From assembly GCA_050295975.1 (NCBI GenBank), contig JBNKQR010000010.1, positions 1-64,000 on the forward strand: a stretch of DNA of 64,000 nt, read 5' to 3'. This document shows positions 51,700-61,574 of the stretch, piece by piece; the stretch's first letter is position 1, and the number at the start of each line of letters is the position of its first letter. Source of the DNA: JAPHTQ01 sp050295975 (GTDB taxonomy: Bacteria > Pseudomonadota > Gammaproteobacteria > Thiohalomonadales > Thiohalomonadaceae). Below the pieces are notes generated by a model that had not been told where the DNA came from, did not search any database, and saw nothing but the letters and a program-made list of their open reading frames with translations. Position numbers and translations under genes: made by a program.

Positions 51700-52152
51700 T
51701 TAACTAAGGACCTGCTCCGCGCACATTAGTTCAGCACTGGCGACCACTTTTCCATCGACTTTAGCTTCAGCACTAAATTTCCAGATACTACGCTTGGCTT
51801 TAATTACTTCGACTTCAAGAATAAGTTGGTCGCCAGGTAATACTGGTTGCTTAAAGCGGCAATTATCGATACCGGCAAAATAGTAGAGCGAAGAACCATC
51901 CGGCTTTTTTTCCTGACTCTTGAATGCGAGGATGCCGGTAGCTTGTGCCAGTGCTTCCATAATCAGCACACCAGGAAAAATGGGACGTTCCGGAAAATGG
52001 CCCGTAAACATCGGCTCGTTAACCGAAACATTTTTCAGTGCCTTGAGGCGTTTACCCGGCTCACACTCCAGCACGCGGTCTACCAGCAAAAAGGGATACC
52101 TGTGTGGCAGGTATTCGAGAATTGCCTGAATGTCCATAGTTTCCACTGTCAT
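51700..52152 (-). CDS. fabZ: 3-hydroxyacyl-[ACP] dehydratase FabZ
   Basis: Dehydrates 3-hydroxyacyl-ACP in fatty acid elongation, competing with LpxA for the same substrate, 150 residues. The hot-dog fold active site has H52 (FTGHFPERPIFPG) and E66 (IMEALAQATG). LPHRYPFLLVDRVLE at residues 15-29 is the family N-terminal signature. It overlaps lpxD by one base and is followed by lpxA. Confidence 0.98.
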   Translation of the reverse strand: MTVETMDIQAILEYLPHRYPFLLVDRVLECEPGKRLKALKNVSVNEPMFTGHFPERPIFPGVLIMEALAQATGILAFKSQEKKPDGSSLYYFAGIDNCRFKQPVLPGDQLILEVEVIKAKRSIWKFSAEAKVDGKVVASAELMCAEQVLS

Positions 52153-53183
52153 TAACCTTCTTTAGTTTTCTCAGCCAATGCTTTCTCCAGCGCCTTGATA
52201 CGACGAGCCATATCATCAAGCTGTTTAAAGCGTATGTAATTTTTCTGCCACTGAGCCTTGGGCTCCAATGGTGTACCGGCGGAATAGACACCGCTCTCTT
52301 TTATTGTTCCTGGTACCAGTGACATGGCGGTGACAGTAACGCCATCGGCAATCTTCAGATGCCCAAGAATTCCCACGCCACCACCGATAGCACAGTTAGC
52401 ACCGATGTCGGCACTACCGGCCACACCGACGCAACCCGCCATCGCTGTATGGTTGCCAACACGAACATTGTGGGCGATCTGGATCTGGTTATCGAGGATT
52501 ACGCCATCACCAATCACGGTATCTTCAATCGCACCACGGTCGATACTGGTGTTTGCTCCAATTTCCACATCGTTACCAATGATTACTCTGCCCAACTGGT
52601 GAATCTTGACCCATTCACCTTTGTTGTTGGCAAAACCGAAACCATCGGATCCGATCACCGCACCGGAGTGAATAACCGCACGTTCGCCAATATGGCAATC
52701 ATGGTAGACACTCACATTAGCGTGCAGTATTGAACCTTTACCAATCACGCTGCCTTCACCGACTACACTACCTGGACCGATAGCGACATCATCAGCAAGC
52801 TGCGCCCCCTTACCAATTACCGCGTTGGCACCAATGCGAACATTGCTGCCGAGAGTGGCATCCGGATGAATCACTGCTCGCTCATGAACAAGTGATTCAT
52901 CACCCAGCATAGGCGCAAATAGTGCGGAGAGATGTGCGTAACTAAGATAGGGGTTATCCGAGATCAACGCATTGCCGGCAAAGAATTGCCGATCCGCCTC
53001 ACGCAGAATGACAGCACCTGCCTGGTTGTTATGCAGATATTTCCGATAACGGGAATCGGCCAGGAAACTTATGCTCTCAGCATCGGCATTGGCCAGGGTT
53101 GTGATACGCCGAATCACCTGACTCACATCACCATCAATGCGTAAGCCGAGTTTTTCAGCCAGTTGCCCCAGTGTGTAATGCAA
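52152..53183 (-). CDS. lpxD: UDP-3-O-(3-hydroxyacyl)-glucosamine N-acyltransferase LpxD
   Basis: Third acylation-pathway enzyme of lipid A synthesis, 343 residues. An N-terminal uridine-binding domain (about 1-100) precedes a hexapeptide beta-helix (about 105-300) and a C-terminal helix. The catalytic histidine lies in NQIQIAHNVRVGNH, and GSDGFGFANN is conserved. It lies 11 bases after skp and overlaps fabZ by one base. Confidence 0.98.
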   Translation of the reverse strand: MHYTLGQLAEKLGLRIDGDVSQVIRRITTLANADAESISFLADSRYRKYLHNNQAGAVILREADRQFFAGNALISDNPYLSYAHLSALFAPMLGDESLVHERAVIHPDATLGSNVRIGANAVIGKGAQLADDVAIGPGSVVGEGSVIGKGSILHANVSVYHDCHIGERAVIHSGAVIGSDGFGFANNKGEWVKIHQLGRVIIGNDVEIGANTSIDRGAIEDTVIGDGVILDNQIQIAHNVRVGNHTAMAGCVGVAGSADIGANCAIGGGVGILGHLKIADGVTVTAMSLVPGTIKESGVYSAGTPLEPKAQWQKNYIRFKQLDDMARRIKALEKALAEKTKEG

Positions 53184-53194
53184 ACCCTTACGCC

Positions 53195-53734
53195 TTACTT
53201 TTTCTTGCTATCTTTTTTGGCAAAATCAGCCTTGAGACGGTCAATCACACTCTTGGTGATATCAACACGTTCGCTGGCAAAGATAACGCCATTTTCCAGG
53301 ATCAGGTCGTAACCCTTCTCCTTGGCCAGAGCAACGATAGAGGTGGCGATGTCACGTTGCATCTTTGCCAATTCTTCGTTACGTCGAATATTGAAATCCT
53401 CCGCGAATTCATCACGAGAACGTTTAAGGTCACGTTTTTGGCTGAGGATTTCTCGCTCCAGCTTACTCTGTTCTTCCCGGCTCATAGTCAGACTGTCGCG
53501 TGCCATCCTGTCTTCCAGTGCCTTGATCTTTTTCTGTTCTGCCTGCAATTTGTCATCACGTGAAGAAAATTCCTTTTGCAGAGTTTTGCGTACAGCTTCA
53601 GCCTGAGGTGCTTTCTCCAACACCTGTGCAGTATTGACAAAGGCAATGCTAGGCGCACTCTCCGCAGAGACGGCGCCGACACTCACGGCCAATCCGATCA
53701 GGAGTGCGGAAAGGTGCGATGCAATTCGTTTCAT
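53195..53734 (-). CDS. skp: Periplasmic chaperone Skp (OmpH)
   Basis: Trimeric chaperone that carries unfolded outer-membrane proteins to the BAM complex, 179 residues. A signal peptide covers residues 1-24 (cleavage likely after AVSA), then a short beta core (IAFVNTAQVLEKAP) and a long charged coiled coil (about 45-130) that forms the tentacles, then VDITKSVIDRLK. It lies between bamA and lpxD as in E. coli. Confidence 0.94.
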   Translation of the reverse strand: MKRIASHLSALLIGLAVSVGAVSAESAPSIAFVNTAQVLEKAPQAEAVRKTLQKEFSSRDDKLQAEQKKIKALEDRMARDSLTMSREEQSKLEREILSQKRDLKRSRDEFAEDFNIRRNEELAKMQRDIATSIVALAKEKGYDLILENGVIFASERVDITKSVIDRLKADFAKKDSKKK

Positions 53735-53759
53735 AACTGCGTCCTGTAGTCATCCATCG

Positions 53760-56075
53760 TTATTGGATACCCAGCGTAAACTGGAAAGTCTCGGTATCAT
53801 CGCCGGCTTTTTCATTCAGCGGTATGGCATAACTGAACGATAGTGGACCGACCGGTGTCATCCAGGCCAGGGTCATACCTGTGGTGTAGCGAAGTTCTGA
53901 CAGGTCTGTGCTTTCACTGGTGTCGTATACGTTACCTCCGTCGACGAATGCCTTCAAGCGCATTGAAGGACTGTCCAACTCCCACGGTGGCGGGAAGACT
54001 AGCTCCATAGAACCCAGCAGGCGGGCATTACCACCCAGTGGATCGCCCAGGGAATCAACAGTGCCGGGGGTTGAGAACAGGGTATTGGTGCGATAACCAC
54101 GCAACGTAGAGACACCACCGGCGTAGTAGCGCTCGTACGGGGCCAGGATAGTGCTGGTATCGTAGACATCGGCGTAGGCAGCCTCGCCCTCCACACTAAA
54201 GGTCATGTACTTGGCCAACGGGAAGTAGTGCTGCTCATTCACCCGCAATTTATAAAAGCGGTGTGAGCTATCCGTCGCCGGCAAACCCACTTCACCACTT
54301 AATGACAGTTTGCCACCCGCAGTGGGGAAGATAGCGCGGTTACGGGTATCATGGTTCCAACCGATATTGATGCTGTAGGTATCGTACTGGCAATCGTACT
54401 GTTCCGATGAGGTTGAGGCATCCTCACAGAAGTCTAGGACTTGCTTCGAGGTATTTGCATCCACATTCATTTTGGAGTGCTCGTAGCGCAGACCATAGCT
54501 CATAGTGTCATACTCGCTCACCGGGACACCAAATCGCAGCGAGCCACCATAACTATCGCGAGTATAGTCGGCTGTATTTGCCGCGCCTGAGTCGGTAGTG
54601 CGGTAATAGAGTTGATAGGAGCGACTCACGCCATCATCGGTCCAGTAGGGGTCGGTGGCATTGAAGCTATAGGTAGTGGTTGTCGAGCTGTTATCGAAGT
54701 TTATCGACATCTTTTCACCGGTACCCATAAAGTTTTCCCAGTTGATACTGGCGTTGATCAGCATCCCCTGCACATCACCGTAACCGATACCGAAATTGAA
54801 GCTACCGAAAGAGTCGCGCTCCACCACGTCGAAATCCACATCGACCTGATCAGAAGTGCCGGGCACCTGCGGAGTTTTGACGTTGACATCGGTAAAGTAG
54901 CCGAGACGGTTAAGACGAGTCACTGAACGCTGTACCTTACTGGAGGACATCCATCCTCCCTCCATTTGACGCATCTCACGTCGCAACACCTCATCATCCG
55001 TACGCAGGTTACCTGTAAGGTTGATGCGGCGCACTGAAACACGCTGACCCGGATCGATCATATAGGTCAGGTTTACCTCTCGCTTCGTTTTGTCCAGTTC
55101 AGGAATGGGATTAATATTGGCGAATGCGTATCCGATGTTTCCCAGGGCCTCACTGATTCGCTTGTGGCTCTCTGTGATCTCAAGTCGTGAGAAGGTATCG
55201 CCCGGTTTCACTGAGATAAGCTTTTCGATCTCGGCCTTGGGTACGATGGTATTACCGGTCACCATTACTTTACCGATTGTGTATTTGTCCCCTTCGGCAA
55301 TATTTATAGTGATATAGACATCTTTCTTGTCCGGGGTAATAGTCACCTGGGTAGAGAGAATATCGAAGTTGATGTAACCATTGTTCATATAGAAAGAGCG
55401 CAGTGTCTCCAGATCGGCACTTAGCTTCTGTTTGGAGTACTGATCGCTGCTACTGAACCAGCCTGGATCTGGACCCAGCTGGAATTTTCTGGTTAATTCG
55501 GCTTCACTGAAGGCCTCATTACCAACAATATTCAGATGGCGAATCGCCGCCACATCACCCTCAGCGATCTCAATCAACACTGCAACACGATTTCGTTCCA
55601 GAGGCGTCACAGTCGAACGGACCTGGGCATTGTATTTACCCATGGCCAGGTAGGCCTGCTTTAGCTCCTGTTTGACCTTGTCGAGCATGGAGTAGTCGAA
55701 CACATGACCTTCACTGAGACCAACCAGCTTAACGTTGGCTGAGAGCTGATCAGTAGGAATATCGTCGTTGCCCTTAAACTCAATGCTGGCTATCGCAGGG
55801 CGCTCTGCAAGGAACACCACCAAAACATTCCCGTCACGCTCCAGTACTACATCACGGAAGAAACCGGTTTTGTACATAGCATGAACGGCAGCGTCGGCAG
55901 ACTCTTGATCCAGGATGCTCCCCTTTTTCAGAGGCAGATAGTTATAAACCGTTCCCAGGGAGATGCGTTGTAGGCCTTCGACGCGGATATCCTTGATACG
56001 GAAACTTTCCATGGCAATGGAGTTCGCACTCCAGACCAACAGCATGATTAGACCGATACGTTGCAGCAAAAACAT
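53760..56075 (-). CDS. bamA: Outer membrane protein assembly factor BamA
   Basis: Central beta-barrel of the BAM complex that inserts outer-membrane proteins, 771 residues. A signal peptide (about 1-21) precedes five POTRA domains (about 24-420; the first starts FRIKDIRVEGLQRI) and a 16-strand barrel. The lid-loop motif VRGY-type sequence is present as TLRGYRTNTLF. The chain ends ETFQFTLGIQ, so the last strand lacks the usual terminal aromatic residue. It lies 17 bases after rseP and before skp. Confidence 0.97.
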   Translation of the reverse strand: MFLLQRIGLIMLLVWSANSIAMESFRIKDIRVEGLQRISLGTVYNYLPLKKGSILDQESADAAVHAMYKTGFFRDVVLERDGNVLVVFLAERPAIASIEFKGNDDIPTDQLSANVKLVGLSEGHVFDYSMLDKVKQELKQAYLAMGKYNAQVRSTVTPLERNRVAVLIEIAEGDVAAIRHLNIVGNEAFSEAELTRKFQLGPDPGWFSSSDQYSKQKLSADLETLRSFYMNNGYINFDILSTQVTITPDKKDVYITINIAEGDKYTIGKVMVTGNTIVPKAEIEKLISVKPGDTFSRLEITESHKRISEALGNIGYAFANINPIPELDKTKREVNLTYMIDPGQRVSVRRINLTGNLRTDDEVLRREMRQMEGGWMSSSKVQRSVTRLNRLGYFTDVNVKTPQVPGTSDQVDVDFDVVERDSFGSFNFGIGYGDVQGMLINASINWENFMGTGEKMSINFDNSSTTTTYSFNATDPYWTDDGVSRSYQLYYRTTDSGAANTADYTRDSYGGSLRFGVPVSEYDTMSYGLRYEHSKMNVDANTSKQVLDFCEDASTSSEQYDCQYDTYSINIGWNHDTRNRAIFPTAGGKLSLSGEVGLPATDSSHRFYKLRVNEQHYFPLAKYMTFSVEGEAAYADVYDTSTILAPYERYYAGGVSTLRGYRTNTLFSTPGTVDSLGDPLGGNARLLGSMELVFPPPWELDSPSMRLKAFVDGGNVYDTSESTDLSELRYTTGMTLAWMTPVGPLSFSYAIPLNEKAGDDTETFQFTLGIQ

Positions 56076-56092
56076 ATTCTCTCGTAAAAAAA

Positions 56093-57457
56093 TCAGTTGC
56101 CGGCCAGTCGCGCCAGATCATTAAAAATCGCCAAACTGGACAGTGCCAGAATAAGGGCCAGACCAACACGTTGCCCAATCGCCTCAAAACGTTCCGGTAC
56201 CGGACGACGAATCACTGCCTCAACGAGGTAGTAGAGCAGATGCCCACCATCGAGTACCGGAATCGGCAGCAGGTTAAGTACGCCGAGACTGACGCTAATC
56301 AGACCGAGGAATTTGAGAAAGTGACTAATTCCTGCATCCGCGGACTGTTTGGCGTACTGAGCAATCCCAATGGGGCCGCTGATATTCTCTACCGAAGCAC
56401 GTCCCACAACCATCTCACCGATCATCTTCAGGGTAAGGGTTGCCATATCCCAACTCTTGATTACTGCTGCCGGAATCGCCGCCGCTGCATCATAACGCAA
56501 TTCGGCGCGTAACGGCTCGTACAAACTACGGTCAAAGTAAACCCCAGCACCGATCTTACCAATAGGTCCATCTTCTCCAGGTAATGCCTGCGGGGTTACT
56601 GTGAGTGTCAGATCGTTACCTTCCCGCTCCACCTGCAGTTCCAACGGCATATTCGGATGCTTTTGAATAATTGCGACCAGTTGTTGCCACTCATCCACCG
56701 CCTGACCGGCCGCCGCAATGACCCGGTCACCGCTCTTCAGCCCGGCATTCTCGGCCACGGAACCGTTCACCACCTTGCCAATAACCGGAGCTATACGCGG
56801 TTGATAGAGTTTTAGACCTAACTGTTGATAGAGTTCCTGCGGCTTGCTATCGCTGCTGATACTGCTGAATTCCAGTACTGCTTCATGACTAACACCGCCT
56901 TCGTAAACAACCAGTTTGACTGGCTGGTTTAACAGCATTTTGGGCAGGATCGCCTCAATCGCCGACTGCCAGGTGGGAGTCTGTTCACCATCCACCGAGA
57001 GGATCTCCTGACCACTGTGCAGTCCTGCCGCCGCGGCAATTGTATCGCTCTCGATATCGCCGATGATCGGCTTGATACCGTTGATACCAATCACGAACAT
57101 CAACCAGTAGGCGAGGATGGCGAAGGCAAAATTGAACATAGGTCCAGCCAGAACGATGGCGCTGCGTTTTGCCAGGGTCTGTCGGTTAAAAGCCCGATGC
57201 TGCTCCGCTTCGGGCACCTCACCCTCGCGCTCATCAAGCATCTTCACGTAACCACCCAGCGGGATCGCCGCAACTACATATTCGGTCTGATCTGGGCCTG
57301 AATGCTTCTGCCACAGCGGCTTGCCAAAACCGATGGAGTAGCGCAACACCTTCACTCCCACCCAGCGGGCAACCAGAAAGTGTCCCAGCTCATGAACCGC
57401 TATCAGAAGGCTGAGTGCCACCAACAGTGAAGCTATGGTCAGTATGACGTCCATCAT
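56093..57457 (-). CDS. rseP: Site-2 zinc protease RseP
   Basis: Intramembrane metalloprotease that cuts anti-sigma factor RseA to release the envelope-stress sigma factor, 454 residues. The zinc motif HELGH is H22-H26 in the first helix, two periplasmic PDZ domains lie in the middle (about 120-290), and the third zinc ligand is in NLLPIPVLDGGH near residue 400. It overlaps dxr by one base and precedes bamA, one of the genes that the stress response controls. Confidence 0.97.
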   Translation of the reverse strand: MMDVILTIASLLVALSLLIAVHELGHFLVARWVGVKVLRYSIGFGKPLWQKHSGPDQTEYVVAAIPLGGYVKMLDEREGEVPEAEQHRAFNRQTLAKRSAIVLAGPMFNFAFAILAYWLMFVIGINGIKPIIGDIESDTIAAAAGLHSGQEILSVDGEQTPTWQSAIEAILPKMLLNQPVKLVVYEGGVSHEAVLEFSSISSDSKPQELYQQLGLKLYQPRIAPVIGKVVNGSVAENAGLKSGDRVIAAAGQAVDEWQQLVAIIQKHPNMPLELQVEREGNDLTLTVTPQALPGEDGPIGKIGAGVYFDRSLYEPLRAELRYDAAAAIPAAVIKSWDMATLTLKMIGEMVVGRASVENISGPIGIAQYAKQSADAGISHFLKFLGLISVSLGVLNLLPIPVLDGGHLLYYLVEAVIRRPVPERFEAIGQRVGLALILALSSLAIFNDLARLAGN

Positions 57458-58656
57458 TAGTGCAGTACCTCGGTATCAGCCAGTAACGTTGCGGTCAGTT
57501 CCCTTGCCCTGGCATCAGCGGCAAAAATCGTCTCTAGCGAGTCCGCTGTTTCAATGGTCATTCGTCCCAAGGTCTCTTCAATAAGTTCCGGGATCGCAGT
57601 AAAACGGATCCTTTCGTGCAAAAATGCCTCAACGGCGATCTCATTTGAGGCATTGAGGATCGCCGGTGCGGTGCCACCTGCCGCACTGGCTTCCATCGCC
57701 AGTCGCAGGCAGGGGAAACGGTGTAGATCAGGTTCCTCAAAATCGAGCCGGGCCACCTCAAACAGGTTCAGACTCGCTACGCCGGAGTCGATGCGCTCTG
57801 GCCAGGCCAGGGCGTGGGCAATGGGGGTACGCATATCGGGGTTACCCATTTGTGCCAGTACCGACCCATCCTCGTACTCGACCATGGAGTGAATCACGCT
57901 CTGCGGGTGTAACACCACCTGAATGTTCTCAGTACCCGTGTTGAACAGCCAGCAGGCCTCGATCACCTCCAGTCCTTTATTCATCATGGTGGCGGAGTCG
58001 ACAGAAATCTTTCGCCCCATCGACCAGTTGGGATGGGCTACCGCCTGCTCCGGGGTGACTGCCGCAAGCTGCTCAATCGGTGTGCTGCGGAACGGTCCAC
58101 CCGAAGCGGTTAACAGAATCCGACGCACGCCCACCTCATCCAGACCACGGGCAAAATCGCCAGGCATACACTGGAAGATGGCGTTGTGTTCACTGTCGAT
58201 GGGTAAGAGTTCCGCATTGTGCTGTCGCACCTCATCCATAAAGAGCTGGCCCGACATTACCAGTGCCTCTTTATTCGCCAACAAAATACGTTTACCGCTA
58301 CGTGCCGCTGCAAGTACTGGTGGAAGTCCGGCAGCACCAACAATGGCGGCCATTACATAGTCCACATCATCCAGTGCAGCGATCTTTTCCAGCCCGGCGA
58401 CACCACTCAATACTTCGATATCGACACCCTGCTCCGCCAGCTTCTCACTCAGCTGCTTTGCGGCCACGGCATTGGCCATCACCGCGTAGCGTGGCTGGAA
58501 TTGCAGGCACTGTTGCAGCAGCCGCTCTACCTGACTATTGGCACTCAGCGCGATCACCTGATAACGCTCCGGGTGACGCGCAAGCACATCCAACGTGCTG
58601 ACGCCAATGGAACCAGTGGCACCGAGAACGGTGATCCCTTTTACCGACTCAGCCAT
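57457..58656 (-). CDS. dxr: 1-deoxy-D-xylulose 5-phosphate reductoisomerase
   Basis: Second step of the non-mevalonate isoprenoid pathway, NADPH-dependent, 399 residues. The nucleotide-binding motif LGATGSIG is at residues 11-18, LLANKEALVMSG carries active-site residues, and LLPIDSEHNAIFQ and SVDSATMMNKGLE are conserved. Target of fosmidomycin. It overlaps cdsA by 16 bases and rseP by one. Confidence 0.98.
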   Translation of the reverse strand: MAESVKGITVLGATGSIGVSTLDVLARHPERYQVIALSANSQVERLLQQCLQFQPRYAVMANAVAAKQLSEKLAEQGVDIEVLSGVAGLEKIAALDDVDYVMAAIVGAAGLPPVLAAARSGKRILLANKEALVMSGQLFMDEVRQHNAELLPIDSEHNAIFQCMPGDFARGLDEVGVRRILLTASGGPFRSTPIEQLAAVTPEQAVAHPNWSMGRKISVDSATMMNKGLEVIEACWLFNTGTENIQVVLHPQSVIHSMVEYEDGSVLAQMGNPDMRTPIAHALAWPERIDSGVASLNLFEVARLDFEEPDLHRFPCLRLAMEASAAGGTAPAILNASNEIAVEAFLHERIRFTAIPELIEETLGRMTIETADSLETIFAADARARELTATLLADTEVLH

Positions 58657-59450
58657 AACAACCCCAGAGTAAAGATAGGTGCCGCGGCGGTCAGGCTATC
58701 GATACGATCGAGTACACCACCATGCCCAGGCAACAGATCGCCGCTGTCCTTCACCGCTGCGACTCGCTTACACAGACTCTCCATCAGGTCCCCCAGTATT
58801 GACAGGCCCACCGTCAACGCCACCAGCACCAGATAGGCGGGCATACCGTCCGCTGGTGATAGCCAGCGGGTGGCGATCAGGGCAATCAACAGAGCAAGCA
58901 ATACCCCACCGATCACCCCTTCCCAGGTCTTACCTGGGCTGACCTTTGGCGCCAGTTTATGCTTGCCAAAAGCGCGGCCAGCGAAATAGGCACCCGTATC
59001 GGCAGCCCAGATCAACATCATCAGCAGGATCACAAAACCGGGACCAAAGCGTTGGTGTAACAGCGATAGTGCGACCCAGGTCGGCACCAGCACAAAGACA
59101 CCGGCTACACCACGAACCAGAGGCTGACGCCAGAGCCCGGCATTACGCGGATAGATGAGTACAGATATTAGAGCGACCAGCCACCAGAGTAGTGACGGCA
59201 GCAGGAACAACATCGGAGAAATGCCCTGCTGTAGCAGAAAATGGGTAGCAACCAGCAACAGAGCAATAAACACGAAATAGAACAGACGCCCCACCATAGC
59301 GTGAAGCCCACACAGACGTCCCCATTCCCAGGCGCCAAAGGCAATAATCGCCGCCACACCGATGGAAAAATAGAGGGTAGGACTGGCCCAGATGGCCCAG
59401 AGGGCCAACGGTGCAAGAATCAGTGCAGTAATTACGCGCAGTTTAAGCAT
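58641..59450 (-). CDS. cdsA: Phosphatidate cytidylyltransferase
   Basis: Makes CDP-diacylglycerol from CTP and phosphatidate, the branch point to all phospholipids, 269 residues. Seven or eight hydrophobic helices fill most of the chain. The family signature near the C-terminus, KRVAAVKDSGDLLPGHGG with D-R-I-D-S after it, and KVSPGKTWEG are present. It overlaps uppS by eight bases and dxr by 16. Confidence 0.97.
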   Translation of the reverse strand: MLKLRVITALILAPLALWAIWASPTLYFSIGVAAIIAFGAWEWGRLCGLHAMVGRLFYFVFIALLLVATHFLLQQGISPMLFLLPSLLWWLVALISVLIYPRNAGLWRQPLVRGVAGVFVLVPTWVALSLLHQRFGPGFVILLMMLIWAADTGAYFAGRAFGKHKLAPKVSPGKTWEGVIGGVLLALLIALIATRWLSPADGMPAYLVLVALTVGLSILGDLMESLCKRVAAVKDSGDLLPGHGGVLDRIDSLTAAAPIFTLGLLWLSR

Positions 59451-60222
59451 GCTTTATCTTCTCCACCTGATCGCCGGTACGGCCAAAACGGCGCTGGCGG
59501 GAAGCGTAGGATTGAAGTGCTTCGTCAAAAGCGGCCTCATCAAAATCGGGCCACAACAGATCGGTAAAATAGAGTTCGGTATAGGCCAACTGCCAGAGCA
59601 GGAAGTTACTAATGCGCTGCTCACCGCCGGTGCGGATGAAGAGATCAGGTTCTGGCAGTCCGGTGAGGGAGAGATGGGACTCGATCAGATCAGGAGTAAT
59701 CAGCTCACTACGTAGCTTTCCCTCTGCCACCTCTTCCGCAAGAGTACGACAGGCCTGGGTGATGTCCCAACGTCCACCGTAGTTGGCAGCGATATTGAGA
59801 TGAAGACGGGTGTTGTCTTTGGTCAGTGTTTCGCTGTCATGGATGCGCTGCTGCAGTTCTGGGGAGAAAGCGGTGATATCCCCAATAACTCGCAGGCACA
59901 CGCCATTCTTATGCAGCTTTTTAACCTCATTTTCCAGTGCCGTCATGAAGAGGTTCATCAGCACACCGACCTCGTCCTTGGGACGGCGCCAGTTTTCACT
60001 GCTGAAGGCAAACAGGGTTAACACTTCCACCCCATTTTTGGCGCAACAATCGATGGTCCGGCGTACCGCCTCTAGTCCAACCTTGTGACCAGCCACACGA
60101 GGTAGATGACGTTTACGTCCCCAACGACCGTTGCCATCCATAATGATGGCCACATGGCGGGGCACACTGCCTGTGGGGAATTTGGAATTATTTTTGTCAG
60201 CCATACCCACCGAATCCAGCAT
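59443..60222 (-). CDS. uppS: Undecaprenyl diphosphate synthase
   Basis: Adds isoprene units to farnesyl diphosphate to make the C55 carrier lipid for wall and lipopolysaccharide assembly, 259 residues. The catalytic aspartate is D29 in VAIIMDGNGRWG; FAFSSENWRRP and the C-terminal DLFIRTGGEQRISNFLLWQ are conserved. The ATG at 60222 lacks a good ribosome site; a second at 60204 follows GGTGGG and could be used instead. Confidence 0.97.
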   Translation of the reverse strand: MLDSVGMADKNNSKFPTGSVPRHVAIIMDGNGRWGRKRHLPRVAGHKVGLEAVRRTIDCCAKNGVEVLTLFAFSSENWRRPKDEVGVLMNLFMTALENEVKKLHKNGVCLRVIGDITAFSPELQQRIHDSETLTKDNTRLHLNIAANYGGRWDITQACRTLAEEVAEGKLRSELITPDLIESHLSLTGLPEPDLFIRTGGEQRISNFLLWQLAYTELYFTDLLWPDFDEAAFDEALQSYASRQRRFGRTGDQVEKIKHA

Positions 60223-60238
60223 CGCGGTGAAAAGGGTT

Positions 60239-60261
60239 AGCGGCCTTACATCGAGGCCGCT
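60239..60261 (-). other. Hairpin between frr and uppS
   Basis: Perfect eight-base arms AGCGGCCT and AGGCCGCT with a seven-base loop, in the 54-base gap after frr. It is followed by CCCTTTTC rather than a true T-run, so it is at most a weak terminator or a processing site in the rpsB-lpxA string. Confidence 0.45.
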
Positions 60262-60276
60262 GCGTTTTGTTTTGCC

Positions 60277-60834
60277 CTAGATGGACAGCAGATCCTGCTC
60301 TTTCGCTGCGACCAGTTTATCCACCTCAGCGATATATTTGTCGGTGATCTTCTGGATGCTCTCCTCAGCACCACGCGCCTCATCTTCGCTAATATCCTTC
60401 TCCTTGAGCAGTCCCTTGATGTCGGAGTTGGCATCGCGACGGATATTACGTACAGCCACCTTGCCCTGCTCGCCCTCGTTCTTGACCACCTTGGTCAGAT
60501 CACGACGACGCTCTTCAGTCAGCGGCGGCATCGGCACACGGATCACGGTACCCGCACTGGAGGGGTTCAATCCCAGATCGGAGGTCATGATCGCCTTCTC
60601 TACGGCAGCCACCATCGGTTTTTCCCATGGGGTCACGACAAGAGTGCGAGAGTCTTCTACTGCGATATTGGCCACCTGTCCGATGGGCACCATGGAACCG
60701 TAGTAGTCAACGTTGATATGGTTAAGAAGACTGGGATGGGCACGACCAGTACGGATCTTGGTCAACTCCGTCTTCAATGCCTCAATACTCTTTTGCATGC
60801 GAGCTTCAGCATCTTTTTGAATATCGTTAATCAT
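60277..60834 (-). CDS. frr: Ribosome recycling factor
   Basis: Splits post-termination ribosomes together with EF-G, 185 residues from the ATG at 60834 (MINDIQKDAEARMQKS), the same length as in E. coli. That ATG overlaps the pyrH stop by one base; the frame extends five more codons upstream inside pyrH. The three-helix bundle region includes KIRTGRAHPSLL and EERRRDLTKVVK. Confidence 0.97.
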   Translation of the reverse strand: MINDIQKDAEARMQKSIEALKTELTKIRTGRAHPSLLNHINVDYYGSMVPIGQVANIAVEDSRTLVVTPWEKPMVAAVEKAIMTSDLGLNPSSAGTVIRVPMPPLTEERRRDLTKVVKNEGEQGKVAVRNIRRDANSDIKGLLKEKDISEDEARGAEESIQKITDKYIAEVDKLVAAKEQDLLSI

Positions 60835-61571
60835 CAGTTGTCTCCACATTCCACCAGGGTGCCTTCGTCCTCACCAAGGATGATCCGGCGTAACGCACCC
60901 TGCTTGTGCATATTGAATACACGCAGACGCATGTTGTGATCTCGGCACAAAACGATGGCAGTCAGGTCCATCACGCCGAGTTGCTTCGCAAGCACTTCGC
61001 TAAAGGTCAGACGGCTATAACGTGTGGCCGAAGAATCTTTCACCGGATCAGCGCTGTACACACCATCCACCTTGGTCGCCTTAAGCACCAGGTCGGCATT
61101 CATTTCGATACCGCGCAGGGTGGCAGCCGAATCGGTGGTAAAGAACGGGTTGCCGGTACCGGCCGCCATAATCACCACCCGACCTTTTTCCAGATGACGA
61201 ATGGCGCGACGACGGGCATAGTCTTCGCAGACCTGATGGATCGGCAACGCCGACATTACCCGTACCGTCACACCTTCCTTTTCCAGTGCATCCTGTACCG
61301 CCAGTGAATTGATCACTGTCGCCAGCATACCCATGTGGTCCGCCGTGGCGCGCTCCATACCTGCGCCCGCCAGACTGACACCACGGAAGATGTTGCCACC
61401 ACCGATCACCAAACCAACTTCAACACCGTCCCTGACGATTTCGGCGATCTCAGCACAGGTGCGCTGCACCACTGCTGGATCGATACCGAACTCCTGCTCG
61501 CCCATCAGCGCTTCGCCGCTGAGCTTAAGCAGGATCCGTTTGTAAGCCAGTTTGCCTTCGGCCTTGCCCAT
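60834..61571 (-). CDS. pyrH: Uridylate kinase
   Basis: Phosphorylates UMP to UDP, hexameric and allosteric, 245 residues. The N-terminal YKRILLKLSGEAL binds ATP, VIGGGNIFRG binds UMP, and AAGTGNPFFTTDSAA and LKATKVDGVY are family hallmarks. It follows tsf by three bases and is coupled to frr. Confidence 0.98.
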   Translation of the reverse strand: MGKAEGKLAYKRILLKLSGEALMGEQEFGIDPAVVQRTCAEIAEIVRDGVEVGLVIGGGNIFRGVSLAGAGMERATADHMGMLATVINSLAVQDALEKEGVTVRVMSALPIHQVCEDYARRRAIRHLEKGRVVIMAAGTGNPFFTTDSAATLRGIEMNADLVLKATKVDGVYSADPVKDSSATRYSRLTFSEVLAKQLGVMDLTAIVLCRDHNMRLRVFNMHKQGALRRIILGEDEGTLVECGDN

Positions 61572-61574
61572 CTC

